Shown here one piece after another: positions 16,915 through 27,655 of a stretch of DNA of 64,000 nt (the stretch's first letter is position 1; each line of letters begins with the position of its first letter). The notes under the pieces were generated by a model. It searched no databases, was not told the origin of the DNA, and saw nothing but the letters and a program-made list of their open reading frames with translations. The position numbers and the translations under genes are program-made. Source of the stretch: CANJBX01 sp035556735. GTDB taxonomy: Bacteria; Pseudomonadota; Alphaproteobacteria; Rhizobiales; Xanthobacteraceae. The DNA lies in the NCBI GenBank assembly GCA_035556735.1, contig DATMFF010000009.1:66147-130146 (forward strand), read 5' to 3'.

Positions 16915-19065
16915 TCAGATGCTGCCGACGGTCTTGAGCCGCGCGCGCGGATGGATTTCGGCCTGCGAGAGCACCGGCGTCTGCGCGCGGAAGCGTTCGA
17001 TGATCGAGCGCACGAACGGCCGGATGAGGCCGGAGGTGACCAGCACCGGAGCTTCGCCTTCCTGCGCCGCGAGCTCGAAGCGCTCGCGCACCAGCGTAAT
17101 GAACTCCGAGATCTTCGAGGGCTGCATCGCGAGCTGGCGGTCGTCGCCCTGTCCGACCAGCGCCTCCGCGAAAGCCTGCTCCCATTTCGCCGACAGCCCG
17201 ATGAGCGGCAGGTAGCCGGCGGGCGAGCTGTGCTGGGCGCAGAGCTGGCGCGCCAGGCGGGAACGCACATGCTCGGTGAGCGTCGCCGGATTGCGGGTGA
17301 ACGACAGGCCGTCGGCGATTCCCTCCAGGATGGTGGAGAGGTCGCGGATGGAGACGCGCTCGGCGAGCAGGTACTGCAGCACGCGCTGGATGCCGGTGAC
17401 GGCGATCTGCGAAGGCACGATGTCCTTGAGCAGCTCGCCCTGTTCCTTCGGCAGCTCCTTGAGCAGCTTCTGCACCTCGGCGTAGGACAGCAGGTCGGCG
17501 ACGTTGACCTTGATCAGCTCGGTCAGGTGCGTTGCCAGCACGGTGGCGGCATCCACGACGGTGAAGCCACGCACCGAGGCTTCCTCGTGCAGCGCCGCAT
17601 CGACCCAGGTCGCCGGCAATCCGAACGTGGGCTCGTGCGTGTGCACGCCGGGCAGGTCGATCTGCCCGCCGGCCGGGTCCATCACCATGTACTGGTTCGG
17701 CCACACGCGGCCCGAGCCGGCCTCGACTTCCTTGATCTTGATGACGTAGGCGTTGGCCTCGAGCTGCACGTTGTCGAGGATGCGCACCGCCGGCATCACG
17801 AAGCCCATCTCGCTCGCGAGCGAGCGGCGCAGCGCCTTGATCTGCTCGGTGAGACGGTCGTTGCCGTCGGGCGAGTTCACGAGCGGCAGCAGCGCATAGC
17901 CGAGCTCGATCTTGAGGTCGTCCATCTTGAGCGCGGTGGAGATCGGCTCCTCGGCGGCCGGCGCGGCGGCGGCTTCGGCGGTGGCCTGCGTCGCTTCCAC
18001 CGATTGCTGGCGCTTGGTGCGCTTCACGATGAGATAGGAGAGCGCGCAGGCGCCGCCGCCCAGGAACAGGAACGGCAGCATCGGGATGCCCGGCAGCAGC
18101 GCCATCACCAGCATGACGCCGCCGGACATCCCGAGCGCGTTGGGATAGGTCGACATCTGGCGCAGCAGCACCTTGTCGGCGGCTTCGCTCAGCCCGGCCT
18201 TGGAGACGAGCAGGCCGGCCGCGGTCGAGACGATCAGCGCCGGGATCTGGGTCACGAGGCCGTCGCCGACCGTCAGCACGGTGTAGCTCTGGGCCGCCTC
18301 CGAGAAGGTGATCCCCTGCTGCAGGATGCCGATGATCATCCCGCCGATCACGTTGATGAACACGACCAGCAGGCCGGCGATGGCGTCGCCGCGCACGAAT
18401 TTCGAGGCGCCGTCCATGGCGCCATAGAACGCGCTCTCGTCCTCGAGGTGCTTGCGGCGCTTGCGCGCCTCCTTCTCGTCGATGAGGCCGGCGGACAGGT
18501 CGGCGTCGATCGCCATCTGCTTGCCGGGCATTGCGTCGAGGTTGAAGCGCGCCGCGACTTCCGCGATGCGGCCGGAGCCCTTCGTGATGACGACGAAATT
18601 GACGATGATCAGGATCGTGAACACGATCACGCCGATCACGAAATTCCCGCCCATCACGAAGTTGCCGAAGGCCTGGATCACGTGGCCGGCCGCCTGGGCG
18701 CCCTCGTGGCCGTGCGAGAGGATCAGGCGCGTGGACGCGAGGTTGAGCGCGAGCCGCAGCATGGTCGAGATCAGCAGCACGGTCGGGAAGACCGAGAACT
18801 CGAGCGGCGCCTGGATGAACAGCGCGGTCATCAGGATCAGGATCGACACGATGATCGAAACCGCGAGCGCGAAGTCGAGCAGGACGGGCGGCAGCGGCAG
18901 GATCAGCACGACCAGGATGGTCAGCACGCCGACGGCGAGCCCGATGTCCCCGCGCTTGAGCGCGTCGCCGATCCCCTTCAGGGTCGGCCACGGTAGGGAA
19001 GTAGTCGGTTGGGAGGCGGACAGGTCGGTCAAAGCGGGGCCGCGCGCAGGAGGGGCATGCGGCAA
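16915..19065 (-). CDS. flhA: Flagellar export gate protein FlhA
   Basis: Large inner-membrane component of the flagellar type III export gate (716 aa from this start; FlhA is usually about 690-700). The N-terminal half has about eight membrane segments with the family motifs STRLILSHGHEGAQAAGHVI and the conserved cytoplasmic loop LDAMPGKQMAIDADL. The C-terminal half is the soluble substrate and chaperone docking domain. No ATG is available near the N-terminus: TTG 19065 and TTG 19032 are the candidates. The later one fits better with a CtrA-type box ending only 18 bp before 19065. It converges with the His-rich peptide genes and stands alone. Confidence 0.94.
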   Translation of the reverse strand: MPHAPPARGPALTDLSASQPTTSLPWPTLKGIGDALKRGDIGLAVGVLTILVVLILPLPPVLLDFALAVSIIVSILILMTALFIQAPLEFSVFPTVLLISTMLRLALNLASTRLILSHGHEGAQAAGHVIQAFGNFVMGGNFVIGVIVFTILIIVNFVVITKGSGRIAEVAARFNLDAMPGKQMAIDADLSAGLIDEKEARKRRKHLEDESAFYGAMDGASKFVRGDAIAGLLVVFINVIGGMIIGILQQGITFSEAAQSYTVLTVGDGLVTQIPALIVSTAAGLLVSKAGLSEAADKVLLRQMSTYPNALGMSGGVMLVMALLPGIPMLPFLFLGGGACALSYLIVKRTKRQQSVEATQATAEAAAAPAAEEPISTALKMDDLKIELGYALLPLVNSPDGNDRLTEQIKALRRSLASEMGFVMPAVRILDNVQLEANAYVIKIKEVEAGSGRVWPNQYMVMDPAGGQIDLPGVHTHEPTFGLPATWVDAALHEEASVRGFTVVDAATVLATHLTELIKVNVADLLSYAEVQKLLKELPKEQGELLKDIVPSQIAVTGIQRVLQYLLAERVSIRDLSTILEGIADGLSFTRNPATLTEHVRSRLARQLCAQHSSPAGYLPLIGLSAKWEQAFAEALVGQGDDRQLAMQPSKISEFITLVRERFELAAQEGEAPVLVTSGLIRPFVRSIIERFRAQTPVLSQAEIHPRARLKTVGSI

Positions 19066-19082
19066 TTTTTGCCGGGTGTATG

Positions 19083-19098
19083 GTTAGCAATCGGTTAA
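19083..19098 (-). promoter_or_regulatory. CtrA box upstream of flhA
   Basis: The minus strand reads TTAA-CCGATTG-CTAAC, one base away from the CtrA consensus TTAA-N7-TTAAC. It lies directly upstream of flhA, a class II flagellar gene of the kind CtrA activates in Caulobacter. Its nearness to TTG 19065 argues for a later translation start. Confidence 0.65.
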
Positions 19099-19117
19099 CG
19101 CCATTGGGGCGTTCGGC

Positions 19118-19137
19118 GGGCTTGGCGCGCCAAGCCC
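19118..19137. repeat. 20-bp perfect palindrome between flhA and the LTXXQ gene
   Basis: GGGCTTGGCGCGCCAAGCCC is a perfect palindrome with no spacer. It lies between two divergent genes, about 20 bp from the flhA CtrA box and 90 bp before the ATG at 19226. It could be an operator for a dimeric regulator or a cruciform or attenuator hairpin; neither is proven. Confidence 0.5.
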
Positions 19138-19225
19138 CTGACATTGTTACTGCGATTTAAGTTGCGGCACGGGCCGGGGTGGCCGCAGATTTGTAGCGAA
19201 GGCGACGCCCATCAGGAGAATTCCC

Positions 19226-19909
19226 ATGCGAAAGCAGGTTATGGCGGCGGCCGCGGTGCTGGTGCTCGCCGGCACGTCGCTCGCCGTGGCGCAGGAGTTC
19301 CGCGGACCCGGCCGCGGCGACGGACGCGACGGGTTCGCCGGCCGGCGGTTTTCGGCCGAGGACATCGCGGCCTTCGCTGACGCACGCATCGCCGGGATGA
19401 AGGCCGGGCTGCGGCTCACCCCGGAGCAGGAGAAGAACTGGCCGGCGTTCGAGCAAGCCTATCGCGCGCTTGCCAAGCAGCGGGCCGAGCGTTTCGCCGC
19501 GCGGCGCGACGGGCAGCCCGACCGTTCCGGCGACATCGTCGAGCGCATGCAGCGCCGCGCCGAGATCATGACGCAGCGCGCGAGCGGCTTCAAACAGCTC
19601 GCCGACGCGGCCGCGCCGCTCTACCAGAGCCTCGACGATGCGCAGAAGAACCGCTTCACGGTGCTCGCGCGCATGCTGCGTCCGCGCCCGATGATGTCGG
19701 GCGACCGCGGCCGCGGGCACAGGTGGCATCACGGCCCGCGCCGCTTCCACGAGCGCGGCGGCATGGACCGGCCGCGCTTCGGCGAAGAGGGCGGCCTTGA
19801 GCGCGGCCTGTTCCGCACCGGCCGGCTCGACGAGCATTTCGGTGCCGCAGATCGCGCGGTCGAGGTTGCCGACCTCGATCTGACGGCGGTTCCGGCGGAA
19901 ACACGGTAA
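19226..19909 (+). CDS. Periplasmic LTXXQ (Spy/CpxP-like) protein
   Basis: Exported helical protein (227 aa). A signal peptide (about 1-22, ending VAVAQ) precedes a Gly/Arg-rich segment and an LTXXQ motif region (GLRLTPEQEKNWPAFEQAYRAL), then a second helical stretch with SLDDAQKNRFTVLARM. Family members act as periplasmic chaperones or stress sensors and are induced by envelope damage or metals. The C-terminal 70 residues are His/Arg/Gly-rich and disordered-looking (HRWHHGPRRFHERGG), longer than in Spy. The start ATG 19226 has a good ribosome site (TCAGGAGAATTCCC). It is a single-gene unit, divergent from flhA and followed by tRNA-Lys. Confidence 0.82.
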   Translation: MRKQVMAAAAVLVLAGTSLAVAQEFRGPGRGDGRDGFAGRRFSAEDIAAFADARIAGMKAGLRLTPEQEKNWPAFEQAYRALAKQRAERFAARRDGQPDRSGDIVERMQRRAEIMTQRASGFKQLADAAAPLYQSLDDAQKNRFTVLARMLRPRPMMSGDRGRGHRWHHGPRRFHERGGMDRPRFGEEGGLERGLFRTGRLDEHFGAADRAVEVADLDLTAVPAETR

Positions 19910-20004
19910 CCGGCCGGCCTGTCCAGCAGGGCGCGGCTTTGCTGGACAGGGCAGGCTGCGTTTGCTAGACGACGCGCGCTGCGGGACAACCGCGGCCGTG
20001 GTGC

Positions 20005-20080
<76 letters not shown>

Positions 20081-20195
20081 CTCCCCAAGACCCTTGGATA
20101 TTCACGTTATTTTCCGCGCGCGCTGGACGCGCCCGGGGTCGCATGGTCTGATGGCGGCACGACCGCCGTGCAGGCGGCAGGCTGGGGGCGTGGCA

Positions 20196-20318
20196 ATGCG
20201 GGACTTCATGCGGCGATGGCGTGAGCGTTGGACGCCGTTCGACACCATCATGGCCGCGCTCGTCGCTGCGGAATTCGTCACCAGCGTCGAGCTTACGGTG
20301 CTCAAGCTCTGGTTCTGA
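20196..20318 (+). CDS. Possible 40-aa membrane peptide
   Basis: A short frame encoding a basic amphipathic start (MRDFMRRWRERW) and one hydrophobic helix (TIMAALVAAEFVTSVELTVL). It is preceded by GGGGGC and starts at ATG 20196 or GTG 20190. It lies between tRNA-Lys and the convergent TPR-methyltransferase gene. Size and composition resemble many small membrane proteins, but nothing else supports it. The longer 74-codon reading from 20097 includes DNA just after the tRNA and is unlikely. Confidence 0.35.
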   Translation: MRDFMRRWRERWTPFDTIMAALVAAEFVTSVELTVLKLWF

Positions 20319-20385
20319 CCGCGAGTCTGCTGCCCGCCGGCGCATGATCCGGCGCCCCGGAAACCGGTTCGCCTGCGGTCACGCG

Positions 20386-22353
20386 TCAGGCGCGCTTCCT
20401 CACGTCGAAATGGTACATCCCGGTGAAGGTGGAAGGGTTCTCCTTCTCGAACACCTCCCACGCGCGGAAGTTGGTCAGCACGTCCTGCCCGGCAAAGCGA
20501 TTCCTGAATCTCTGCAGGCTGGTGGAATGAAGGTCGAAGCCGAGGAATTCCAGGTCGTTCTGGATCAGGAATGCCTCGATCTGGCCCAGCGTCATGCGCT
20601 GCTCCTGCACGTGGAACAGGAGGTCGCGGCAGTTGCTGACGCTGTAGAAGTCCTTCGATTGGACGATGATGGCGAACTCGGGCCGCGACAGCGCGTCATG
20701 GCGGAAGCGGCGGATGTCCTCGCTCGAGCCGGTGTAGCCGTGCTCGGCGATGAAGGCCCGGCCCGCGACCAGCGGAAAGCGCGCGATCTCGCTGTAGAGC
20801 GCGATGCGCATGGTGCCACCCGGGCGCAGGATCGACAGCAGCACGCGCCAGCCCGTCCACGGGTCGCCGAGATGATGCAGCACGCCGCTGCTGTCGATGT
20901 GATCGAACGAGCGGCCGAGCGAGCCGAGCTCGAGGATGTCGGCCTGCGCGAAGTCGACGTTGTCGGCGCCGAGCTCGCGTGCCTTGCGCACGCCATAGGC
21001 GAGGCTCGACAGGCTGAGGTCGATGGCAAGGACGCGCGCGGTGCGGTGTGAGAGGGCGATATCGATCGGGTGGCGGCCGGTTCCGCACCCGGCGACGAGG
21101 ATCTCGCGGGCGTTGTCGAAGACCGTCGTTTGCGGCCGCACCAGCGCGGTATGCGCCCAGCGCGGATAGGGAAAGTCCTCGTACTGCCCCTGCACGGCGC
21201 GCGACACGCTGTCCTCGATCGGGGTCAGCCGCGGGATCGCGGCGCGCAGCTCGCGCTCGACCGCGGGCTCGCGCACCTGCTGCGTCAGCAGGTCGTCGAT
21301 CGGGGCAGGCCATTGTCTCGCCAGGAGGCCCTGCGCTTGCGGCAGGATGCCGAGCGGCGCGTACGCGGCCAGGGCAGCGACCTGCAGCGCGGAGATGGGC
21401 GTGCCCGCGGACAATGCGGCATCGACATAGTCCCGCAACTGCGCGAGCTGCGCGCTTTCCTGCTCCTCGGCCCAGAAGACATACTCGTTGATGAAGCACT
21501 GCGTCGCGAGGGCGCAGGCGAGCGGGAGCAGGCGGGCATCGTCCGGCGCCGCGAGCGCGCGCTCAAGCAGGGCGGCGCGCGCCTGCGTGAGATAGCGTTC
21601 GAGCTCGGGCGTACAGACCGGCGTGCTGACGAGGAGCGTGAGCAGCAGGGCGTCCGACTGGGCGGCGGCGAGATCGAGCTCGGCGGCCGGCACCCGCTGC
21701 GGCCATGCCGCGGTCACGCGCTTCACGGCTTTTGCCGCCGGGCCGTTCTCCGCCAGGCGGCAGACGTTGGTCGAGACGATGTCCGGTTTGATCCAGCGCT
21801 CCTGCAGCGCGCGCATCAGCATGGGCCGCACCCGCCCGATCTTGCTGGCGTCCTGCCGCATGGTGAGGCACTGGGAGAACAGCGCCTTGATGTCGGCGGT
21901 CTGCGCGATGGCGAGCGCATCCGCCGCGGCCATGGTGGCCTCCTCGATGCGCTCCGCCAGCAGCAGGGCAAGGCCGAGGTTGGAGGCCGCCCCCAGGTAA
22001 TCGGGCTTGAGGGCGAGCGCACGCTTGAAGTGCCGCACCGCGTCGTCGATGCGTCTGAGCGCCTGCAACGCGAGGGCGAGGTTGTTGTGGAACGTCGGCT
22101 CCCGCGGCTTCACGGCCAGCGCCTGCTCGATGAGCTCGACCGCCGCGGCGTGCTGATTGCACTGGTGCGCGATCACGCCGAGCAGGTGAAGGGCCTCGGG
22201 ATGGCGCGGGTCGATGGTGAGGACGTCGCGATAGAGCGCCTCCGCCTCGGGCAGCTTTCCCGCCCCGTGCAGCGCGACGGCGCGCCCTACCATCTCGTCG
22301 AGCGCGGACGGCGCGGCGGTTGGCCGGACCGCGGCACTGCGGGCTGCTTTCAT
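20386..22353 (-). CDS. TPR-repeat protein fused to a SAM-dependent methyltransferase
   Basis: A 655-aa fusion. Tetratricopeptide repeats (about 18-160; units such as AEALYRDVLTIDPRHPEALHL and HFKRALALKPDYLGAASNL) are followed by a helical spacer and then a class I methyltransferase domain. That domain contains the SAM-binding ILVAGCGTGRHPI, the acidic AIDLSLSS and the post-I motif DFAQADIL, then DHIDSSGVLHHL. Bacterial proteins with this layout are often linked to surface polysaccharide or protein modification; the target here is unknown. Start ATG 22353 follows GAGGCTCTCCC; the longer frame to 22527 crosses a promoter-like gap. It is transcribed divergently from the DegS-like protease. Confidence 0.85.
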   Translation of the reverse strand: MKAARSAAVRPTAAPSALDEMVGRAVALHGAGKLPEAEALYRDVLTIDPRHPEALHLLGVIAHQCNQHAAAVELIEQALAVKPREPTFHNNLALALQALRRIDDAVRHFKRALALKPDYLGAASNLGLALLLAERIEEATMAAADALAIAQTADIKALFSQCLTMRQDASKIGRVRPMLMRALQERWIKPDIVSTNVCRLAENGPAAKAVKRVTAAWPQRVPAAELDLAAAQSDALLLTLLVSTPVCTPELERYLTQARAALLERALAAPDDARLLPLACALATQCFINEYVFWAEEQESAQLAQLRDYVDAALSAGTPISALQVAALAAYAPLGILPQAQGLLARQWPAPIDDLLTQQVREPAVERELRAAIPRLTPIEDSVSRAVQGQYEDFPYPRWAHTALVRPQTTVFDNAREILVAGCGTGRHPIDIALSHRTARVLAIDLSLSSLAYGVRKARELGADNVDFAQADILELGSLGRSFDHIDSSGVLHHLGDPWTGWRVLLSILRPGGTMRIALYSEIARFPLVAGRAFIAEHGYTGSSEDIRRFRHDALSRPEFAIIVQSKDFYSVSNCRDLLFHVQEQRMTLGQIEAFLIQNDLEFLGFDLHSTSLQRFRNRFAGQDVLTNFRAWEVFEKENPSTFTGMYHFDVRKRA

Positions 22354-22553
22354 GGGAGAGCCTCGTGATTCGCTGTGTGACTGTAGACCGGATCGGGGTC
22401 GGCGAGAATCGGGCGGGTTGGGATCAATGGCCATCCGATCCGCGCTGCCGGCTTGCCCCCGACCCGGTCCGATTGCGGCGTTTGCGGCCATGACGGCCAT
22501 CCCCTTGGAACCGGTATTCCCGGTCATACGTTTCCGCCGCTACGGAGGCACTC

Positions 22554-23774
22554 ATGACGGACACAGGCGGTCAGTATCCCGGCCAGGGAGCGCACGGGAG
22601 CCCGACGCGGCCGCCGCCGATCCCGCGCGAGCGGGGCATGAACTCCCGGTTCACCGGCGTCGCGCTGCTGGTGCTTGCGATCGTGCTCGGCGTCATGGCC
22701 GCGCAGCCCTACCTCGACCGGCTGCTGTTTTCCGCTTCGACGCCGCGTCCAGTGACGGCGCGCGGCGATCTTGCCGGCAGCGAGCAGTCGACCATCGAGA
22801 TCTTCGAACGGGTGTCGCCCTCTGTGGTGCAGGTGGTCGCGCGGCCGGCGGCCGCCAACCAGCCGCTGATGGACGAGCAGGGCGGGGGAGCGGCCTCCGG
22901 CACCGGCTTCGTCTGGGACGGCGCCGGGCATGTCGTGACCAACGATCACGTGGTGCAGGGGGCGAGCGTCGTCGCGGTACGGCTCGCCTCGGGCGAGGTG
23001 GTTCAGGCCGACGTCGTGGGCCTTGCCCCGAACTATGACCTCGCGGTGGTGCGGCTGCGCAACGTTCGCAACTTGCCGCCGCCGGTCGCGATCGGATCCT
23101 CGGCCGACCTCAAGGTCGGGCAGTCGGCCTTCGCCATCGGCAATCCGTTCGGGCTCGATCAGTCGCTGACGAGCGGCATCATCAGCGCGCTCAAGCGGCG
23201 CCTGCCGACCCAGGCCGGACGCGAGATCGCCAACGTCATCCAGACCGATGCCGCGATCAACCCCGGCAATTCGGGCGGCCCGCTGCTCGATTCCGCGGGA
23301 CGTCTCATCGGCGTCAACACCGCGATCATCTCGCCGTCGGGATCGAGCGCCGGCATCGGCTTCGCGATTCCCGTGGACAGCGTGAACCGGGTCGTGCCCG
23401 AACTCATCCGGAACGGCCGCGTCCCGACTCCGGGCATCGGCATCGTCGCCGCGAGCGAGGCGATCGCAACACGCATCGGAGCCGAGGGCGTGATCGTGGT
23501 GCGCACGGCGCCCGGGTCTCCGGCCGAACGCGCCGGACTGCGCGGCGTCGATCCCGCCACCGGCGCGCTCGGAGACGTCATCGTCGGGGTGAACGACAAG
23601 CCGGTGCGCCGCCTGTCCGACCTCATCGACGAGATCGAGCGGACCGGCGTCGGGCACACGCTGCGCCTGTCGATCAATCGCGGCGGCGAGACGCGCACCG
23701 TGGAGGTCGGCGTCGTCGATGTCGGTCTCGCGGATCAGCGCTCGCCCAACCTGCAGCGGTCCGGATTGCCGTAA
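22554..23774 (+). CDS. Membrane-anchored trypsin-like serine protease with PDZ domain (DegS/HtrA-like)
   Basis: HtrA-family protease (406 aa). A short cytoplasmic Pro-rich N-terminus and one membrane anchor (about 33-50) are followed by the chymotrypsin-fold domain with catalytic H132 (NDHVV), D162 (NYDLAVV) and S240 (GNSGGPLL), then one PDZ domain (about 300-395). One PDZ and an uncleaved anchor resemble DegS, which starts regulated proteolysis of anti-sigma factors, but quality-control roles are equally possible. The start ATG 22554 lies after CGGAGGCACTC. It stands alone. Which anti-sigma, if any, it serves cannot be told; one candidate pair is 7 kb away. Confidence 0.9.
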   Translation: MTDTGGQYPGQGAHGSPTRPPPIPRERGMNSRFTGVALLVLAIVLGVMAAQPYLDRLLFSASTPRPVTARGDLAGSEQSTIEIFERVSPSVVQVVARPAAANQPLMDEQGGGAASGTGFVWDGAGHVVTNDHVVQGASVVAVRLASGEVVQADVVGLAPNYDLAVVRLRNVRNLPPPVAIGSSADLKVGQSAFAIGNPFGLDQSLTSGIISALKRRLPTQAGREIANVIQTDAAINPGNSGGPLLDSAGRLIGVNTAIISPSGSSAGIGFAIPVDSVNRVVPELIRNGRVPTPGIGIVAASEAIATRIGAEGVIVVRTAPGSPAERAGLRGVDPATGALGDVIVGVNDKPVRRLSDLIDEIERTGVGHTLRLSINRGGETRTVEVGVVDVGLADQRSPNLQRSGLP

Positions 23775-24022
23775 GCAAACAAAGCCGGCCTTTGGCGAAA
23801 CCGGCCGCGCGCCGTCTGGCGCAACGCGGGCGCAGACATTTGGTTGCGGCTGTGATGCAGCGAAAAGCGATTACCTCCCGTGCGAGGTTCCACGGCACCG
23901 TGCGGCTTAATTTCCGGTAAGCGCCTGCAACCGCATCGGGCCACATCGCGTTGGCCTGAGCGAAACGCGCGTGGAGCACCCAGCGGCCGCGCGCGCCTCC
24001 CCACCCTCATCAGGAGTTTACA

Positions 24023-24577
24023 ATGATCAAGCAGCACATGATGCTCGTTCTTCTCGGCACGGCATTGGCTGCCGGTCCGGCCGTTGCGCAAACGATGAAC
24101 AACCAATCCGGCTCGAAAGCGCCGGCGGCGTCATCGTCTTCGTCCACGGCGGGCGGTACGCAATTCATGGCGCAGGCCCAGCCCGGCCAGTGGCGCGCCT
24201 CCAAGCTCATGGGCGTCGATATCTACGGGAGCAACAACGAGAAGATCGGCGACGTCAGCGAGGTTCTGCTCGACAAGAACGGTAATGCCCAGGCGATCGT
24301 GATCGGCGTGGGTGGATTCCTCGGCGTCGGCCAGAAGGACGTCGCTGTGCCCTTCGACGCGGTGCAGTGGCGCATGGAGAAGCGTGACACCACCGCATCG
24401 AACGCGGGCGGCACTGCGCGCACCACGACCGGCTCGGGCGCCAGCACCAGCATGTCGAGCGGCAGCGCCAACATGGACTATCCCGACCATGGCGTCGTCA
24501 ACATGACCAAGGACCAGCTCAAGAACGCGCCGGAGTTCAAGTACTCGAGCGCTCCGGCCGGCTCGACCAACCGCTAA
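24023..24577 (+). CDS. Exported PRC-barrel domain protein
   Basis: A 184-aa protein with a signal peptide (about 1-23, ending AVAQ), a Ser/Ala-rich linker and one PRC-barrel domain (about 57-115; WRASKLMGVDIYGSNNEKIGDV and AIVIGVGGFLGVGQKDVAVPF). PRC barrels bind other proteins or surfaces, and exported forms are frequent in rhizobial genomes with no defined role. The C-terminal tail is low-complexity Thr/Ser/Gly and ends NMTKDQLKNAPEFKYSS, a conserved ending in this group. The ATG follows TCAGGAGTTTACA. It is a single-gene unit with a strong hairpin 40 bp downstream. Confidence 0.85.
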   Translation: MIKQHMMLVLLGTALAAGPAVAQTMNNQSGSKAPAASSSSSTAGGTQFMAQAQPGQWRASKLMGVDIYGSNNEKIGDVSEVLLDKNGNAQAIVIGVGGFLGVGQKDVAVPFDAVQWRMEKRDTTASNAGGTARTTTGSGASTSMSSGSANMDYPDHGVVNMTKDQLKNAPEFKYSSAPAGSTNR

Positions 24578-24616
24578 AGCAGCAGCGCGCAGCTATCGCG
24601 CGTCTCGCATCGCTGA

Positions 24617-24645
24617 GAGCCTTCGGCCCCTCGGGCCGGAGGCTC
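24617..24645 (+). terminator. Hairpin after the PRC-barrel gene
   Basis: GAGCCTTCGGCCC - CTC - GGGCCGGAGGCTC forms a 13-bp stem with one T-G pair. It lies 40 bp past the PRC-barrel stop and before the hsp20 promoter region. The T-run is poor (GAGCCGTTTGTC), so it may terminate only partly. Confidence 0.5.
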
Positions 24646-24679
24646 GAGCCGTTTGTCAGCCCCGCCTGCCGGAGAGGTA

Positions 24680-24708
24680 TTGAATTGGGGGCCACCGCTC
24701 CTCATCTA
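24680..24708 (+). promoter_or_regulatory. Possible RpoH-type promoter of hsp20-lon
   Basis: TTGAAT (24680-24685), a 14-bp spacer and CCTCATCTA (24700-24708) resemble the heat-shock sigma consensus CTTGAAA-N13-17-CCCCATNTA. Transcription would begin near 24715, just before the hsp20 start. The genes it precedes are classic heat-shock genes, which makes the match more credible. Confidence 0.4.
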
Positions 24709-24725
24709 CGTTGACGGCAACCGAG

Positions 24726-25149
24726 ATGGTGAAGTCCATGGCCCGTGACGTCCCGCGCGACTGGATGTGGTCCGAGGCGTGCGAGATGCTCGCGCGCGCC
24801 GAACGGCTGCACCGTGAACTGTTCAGGCCGGCGCGCTCATCCGCGCGACTGCCGACCTGGGAGCCACCCGTGGACATTCTCGAGACCGACCACGAAGTGC
24901 TCGTGGTGGTCGCGCTGCCCGGCGTCGATGCGGACGAGGCGGAGGCGGTGATCGAGGACGGCCATCTCCTGATCGGCGGCACGCGCGTGCTGCCGCCCGC
25001 GCTGCGCACCGCGACCATCCACCGCCTCGAGCTGCCGCAAGGGCGCTTCCAGCGCCGCCTGCCGCTGCCGCCCGGACGCTACAGTGCGGTCAACCGCGCC
25101 GTCGTCGACGGCTGCCTTGTGATCACCTTGCAGAAAGCGGGAGGCTTCC

Positions 25150-25157
<8 letters not shown>
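24726..25157 (+). CDS. Small heat-shock protein Hsp20 family
   Basis: Cytoplasmic ATP-independent holdase chaperone (143 aa) with an alpha-crystallin domain: WEPPVDILETDHEVLVVVALPG at the start, ALRTATIHRLELPQGRFQRRLPLP in the middle and VVDGCLVITL at the end. The C-terminal I-x-I anchor of oligomer-forming sHsps is not visible. The start is uncertain: ATG 24726 is taken, while ATG 24738 and TTG 24711 are alternatives. Its last codons overlap the lon start, so holdase and protease are coupled in one transcript. A heat-shock-type promoter appears just upstream. Confidence 0.87.
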
Positions 25158-27585
<2,428 letters not shown>

Positions 27586-27655
27586 GTTCGCGCGTCGCCG
27601 CCGCCTCGTATCGCCACCCGCGGGAACGCGCCGCCGCGGCGCGCATTCCTCGTCA

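Noticed and set aside
16799..19144. 781-codon frame on the flhA strand
   Set aside because: It is a +1-type shadow of flhA with extreme Arg/Ala content. FlhA motifs lie in the other frame.
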